16,014 bases of DNA from DATJBF01 sp035515475 (lineage in GTDB: Bacteria; Verrucomicrobiota; Verrucomicrobiia; Palsa-1439), in contig DATJBF010000056.1 of assembly GCA_035515475.1 (NCBI GenBank), positions 1 to 16,014 on the forward strand, written 5' to 3'. Position numbers and translations under genes: made by a program. The notes below the pieces were generated by a model, which had not been told where the DNA came from, searched no databases, and saw nothing but the letters and a program-made list of their open reading frames with translations. Positions within the stretch are counted from its first letter, which is position 1. Every line of letters starts with the position of its first letter. Below are positions 14,848-16,014 of this stretch, piece after piece.

Positions 14848-14921
14848 GGCGGGTTAGCCAAGTGGTAAGGCGGGAGTCTGCAAAACTCCTAACGTGAGTT
14901 CGATTCTCACACCCGCCTCCA
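14848..14921 (+). tRNA. tRNA-Cys (anticodon GCA)
   Basis: A 74-nt cloverleaf. The acceptor stem GGCGGGT pairs with ACCCGCC (14911-14917), discriminator T follows (U73 is the Cys identity base), and CCA is encoded at 14919-14921. The D-stem is GCC/GGC, the anticodon stem GGAGT/ACTCC with loop CTGCAAA (anticodon GCA) and the T-stem GTGAG/CTCAC with loop TTCGATT. A possible -10 box GATAAT lies at 14824-14829, 18 bases upstream. Its 3' end is followed by less GC-rich DNA that may be an integrated element. Confidence 0.96.
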
Positions 14922-15241
14922 ACTCCTACGCCAGTGTTTGCAAGCGGTTGCAGGTGATTCTACCTTCATGTGGTGAATTCCGCGCGTGGCAGTGGATACC
15001 ATACGTGGATACCACTAGATTTTCATTAGCCGCGCTTTGCTCGTGTCGACTCCGAAGAGGAGCACAGTCCAATCTGGGCAGGGTGCCTGTATTCCTCAAT
15101 CTGCCAACGAAACAAACGTACTTCATCTCTTTCCAGAATTCACCTTCAGAAATTCCGAGGCAACAAGGAGCGATATGCGACAAGGTTTGGCGGGTCCTGA
15201 ATCTGTTTGACAGCCTGCAGTAGAACGATTAAACGCCGAGT
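14922..15241. other. Gene-free stretch downstream of the tRNA, with a direct repeat
   Basis: This 320-base stretch has no convincing gene. A 109-codon open frame (14894-15223) starts inside the tRNA and shows no family. Base composition is less GC-rich than on the left. GTGGATACCA occurs twice, at 14992-15001 and 15005-15014, separated by TAC. Direct repeats near the 3' end of a tRNA could be recombinase or excisionase arm sites, but that is speculative. Confidence 0.5.
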
Positions 15242-15754
15242 ATGAAACGGGTCTCGACGTGGCTCGCCCTTCTGCTTGTATCAACGAGCTTTGCTGTTGC
15301 GGCAGGAGACTGTCCCGAGATACGCGTTTGTTTTACACCGCCCGGAGGCTGTATCGACACCATTGTCACTGAGCTGAACAGAGCCAAGAAGAGTGTGTTG
15401 GTTCAAGCATACACCTTTTCGTCGAAGCCAATTGCCGATGCTCTTGTGAACGCTCAAAAGCGTGGCGTACAAGTCCAGGCGATCCTCGATAAGGGCCAAC
15501 GGAAGGACCGATACACCGAAGCTGGTACTCTCACGAAGGCCGGCATCCGAACCCTGATCGACCCCCAACACGCGATTGCGCACAATAAGGTTATGATCAT
15601 CGATGGCGAGGTGGTCATCACGGGCAGTCTCAACTTTACAAGGTCGGTAGAGGAGCGCAACGCGGAGAATCTCCTTGTGATCAAGGACAAGGCAACTGCT
15701 GAGAAATACACGCAGAACTGGCACGACCACGAGAAACATTCGGAACCGTATTAG
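15242..15754 (+). CDS. Secreted phospholipase D-family nuclease (Nuc-like)
   Basis: A 170-residue PLD-superfamily protein of the short one-motif type represented by the pKM101 endonuclease Nuc, which works as a dimer and cuts DNA without a metal. Residues 1-21 form a signal peptide (LALLLVSTSFAVAAG), so it should be exported. The catalytic HKD motif is complete: His114, Lys116 and Asp121 in HNKVMIIDG, then GSLNFT (128-133) with Ser129 and Asn131. AKKSVLVQAYTFSSKPIADALVNAQKRGVQVQAILD (48-83) and RNAENLLVI match the family. Start ATG at 15242 with only a weak Shine-Dalgarno. Base use is less GC-rich than the housekeeping genes upstream, and Nuc-like genes are common on plasmids and conjugative elements, suggesting transfer. 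It stands alone. Confidence 0.9.
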   Translation: MKRVSTWLALLLVSTSFAVAAGDCPEIRVCFTPPGGCIDTIVTELNRAKKSVLVQAYTFSSKPIADALVNAQKRGVQVQAILDKGQRKDRYTEAGTLTKAGIRTLIDPQHAIAHNKVMIIDGEVVITGSLNFTRSVEERNAENLLVIKDKATAEKYTQNWHDHEKHSEPY

Positions 15755-15954
15755 GGAAAGCTCCAAACTTAGCCGTTGCCTGCCAATTCCGTCCCGGCTT
15801 GGCGCGGACCATTCAATCTGAAAAGCCGGATCGAAGTATCGTCTTCTGTTTTTTCGCTTCTTTTCATTTTCTTCTGTCAATAACATGTGAAGTTGGCCGC
15901 TTGTTGTAACAAGTGATCTGTCCGCTTCTGGTTGTTGTTGGTTGTCGTGCCTTC

Positions 15955-15984
15955 CCGCCGCCCCTGGGGGGAGAGGGGCGGCGG
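15955..15984. repeat. GC-rich hairpin near the right edge
   Basis: A perfect 11-bp stem: CCGCCGCCCCT (15955-15965) pairs with AGGGGCGGCGG (15974-15984) across an 8-base G-rich loop. It lies about 200 bases after the nuclease stop codon, in a sudden GC-rich patch. It may belong to the next gene or repeat outside the window. Confidence 0.55.
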
Positions 15985-15988
15985 CGCG

Positions 15989-16010
15989 GCGCGGTTCAGG
16001 CCGCGCGTTT
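15989..16010 (+). terminator. Possible terminator-like hairpin at the window edge
   Basis: GCGCGG (15989-15994) pairs with CCGCGC (16001-16006) across TTCAGG and is followed by GTTTT. It could end a transcript on the plus strand, but it is far from the nuclease gene and cut off by the window edge. Confidence 0.3.
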
Positions 16011-16014
16011 TAGT

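Larger units (their letters stand above)
15755..16014. other. Right-edge intergenic stretch
   Basis: No gene is seen in these 260 bases. The stretch is T-rich after 15840, with an inverted repeat CTTGTT/AACAAG at 15900-15914. It changes abruptly to very GC-rich hairpins after 15955. The window ends before the next gene. Confidence 0.4.

Noticed and set aside
14894..15223. 109-codon open frame starting within the tRNA
   Set aside because: It begins inside tRNA-Cys, has no ribosome-binding site and no recognisable domain.
1..16014. CRISPR array or toxin-antitoxin pair
   Set aside because: No regularly spaced repeats, cas-like genes or adjacent small toxin/antitoxin frames were seen.

Overview
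This window is 16 kb of GC-rich bacterial chromosome. It carries 15 full-length protein genes, one tRNA, one complete insertion sequence and a probable gene remnant at the left edge. The gene set fits a Gram-negative, PVC-like bacterium: an ExbB/ExbD/TonB-type system, a GTG-started TonB-like protein with a long Pro/Ala-rich arm, HU, an EpsC-type serine acetyltransferase and a bacterial family-B DNA polymerase. I lean towards Verrucomicrobiota, but that is inference from gene style, not a measured result.

Layout: 1-134 holds the 3' end of an unknown gene. 138-1019 is an intact IS5-family (IS1031-like) element flanked by TTA duplications, sitting 10 bases past the stop codon of a minus-strand polB gene (1030-3084). 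Upstream of polB, and separated from it by a strong terminator, is a small secreted or membrane protein resembling the PA2779 family. Then come a TIM-barrel sugar isomerase-like protein (minus), a zinc-ribbon protein with an acidic tail followed by a metallo-beta-lactamase-fold hydrolase (plus), and HU with a clear promoter and terminator (plus). A minus-strand run reads maf, tonB-like, exbB, exbD. hemW diverges from maf with only 31 bases between start codons. A small membrane protein (minus) follows. The plus-strand run cysE, nifS/iscS-type desulfurase and alpha/beta hydrolase comes next; the last two genes overlap by one base. A family 2 glycosyltransferase (minus) overlaps the hydrolase tail-to-tail.

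At 14848-14921 lies a tRNA-Cys(GCA) with encoded CCA. Beyond it the sequence becomes visibly less GC-rich. It contains a 320-base stretch with no convincing gene and then a secreted PLD-type nuclease of the Nuc class, often seen on plasmids and conjugative elements. This looks like the start of an integrated island at a tRNA gene, but no integrase or second attachment site is visible before the window ends.

Functional links: ExbB, ExbD and the TonB-like protein should form one proton-motive-force-driven envelope complex. CysE makes O-acetylserine for cysteine, and the desulfurase uses cysteine as sulfur donor. Most other genes are housekeeping. The points most worth a second look are the family-B polymerase, whose proofreading exonuclease motifs appear degraded while the polymerase motifs are intact; the tRNA-Cys/PLD junction; and two imperfect palindromes that look like dispersed repeats.
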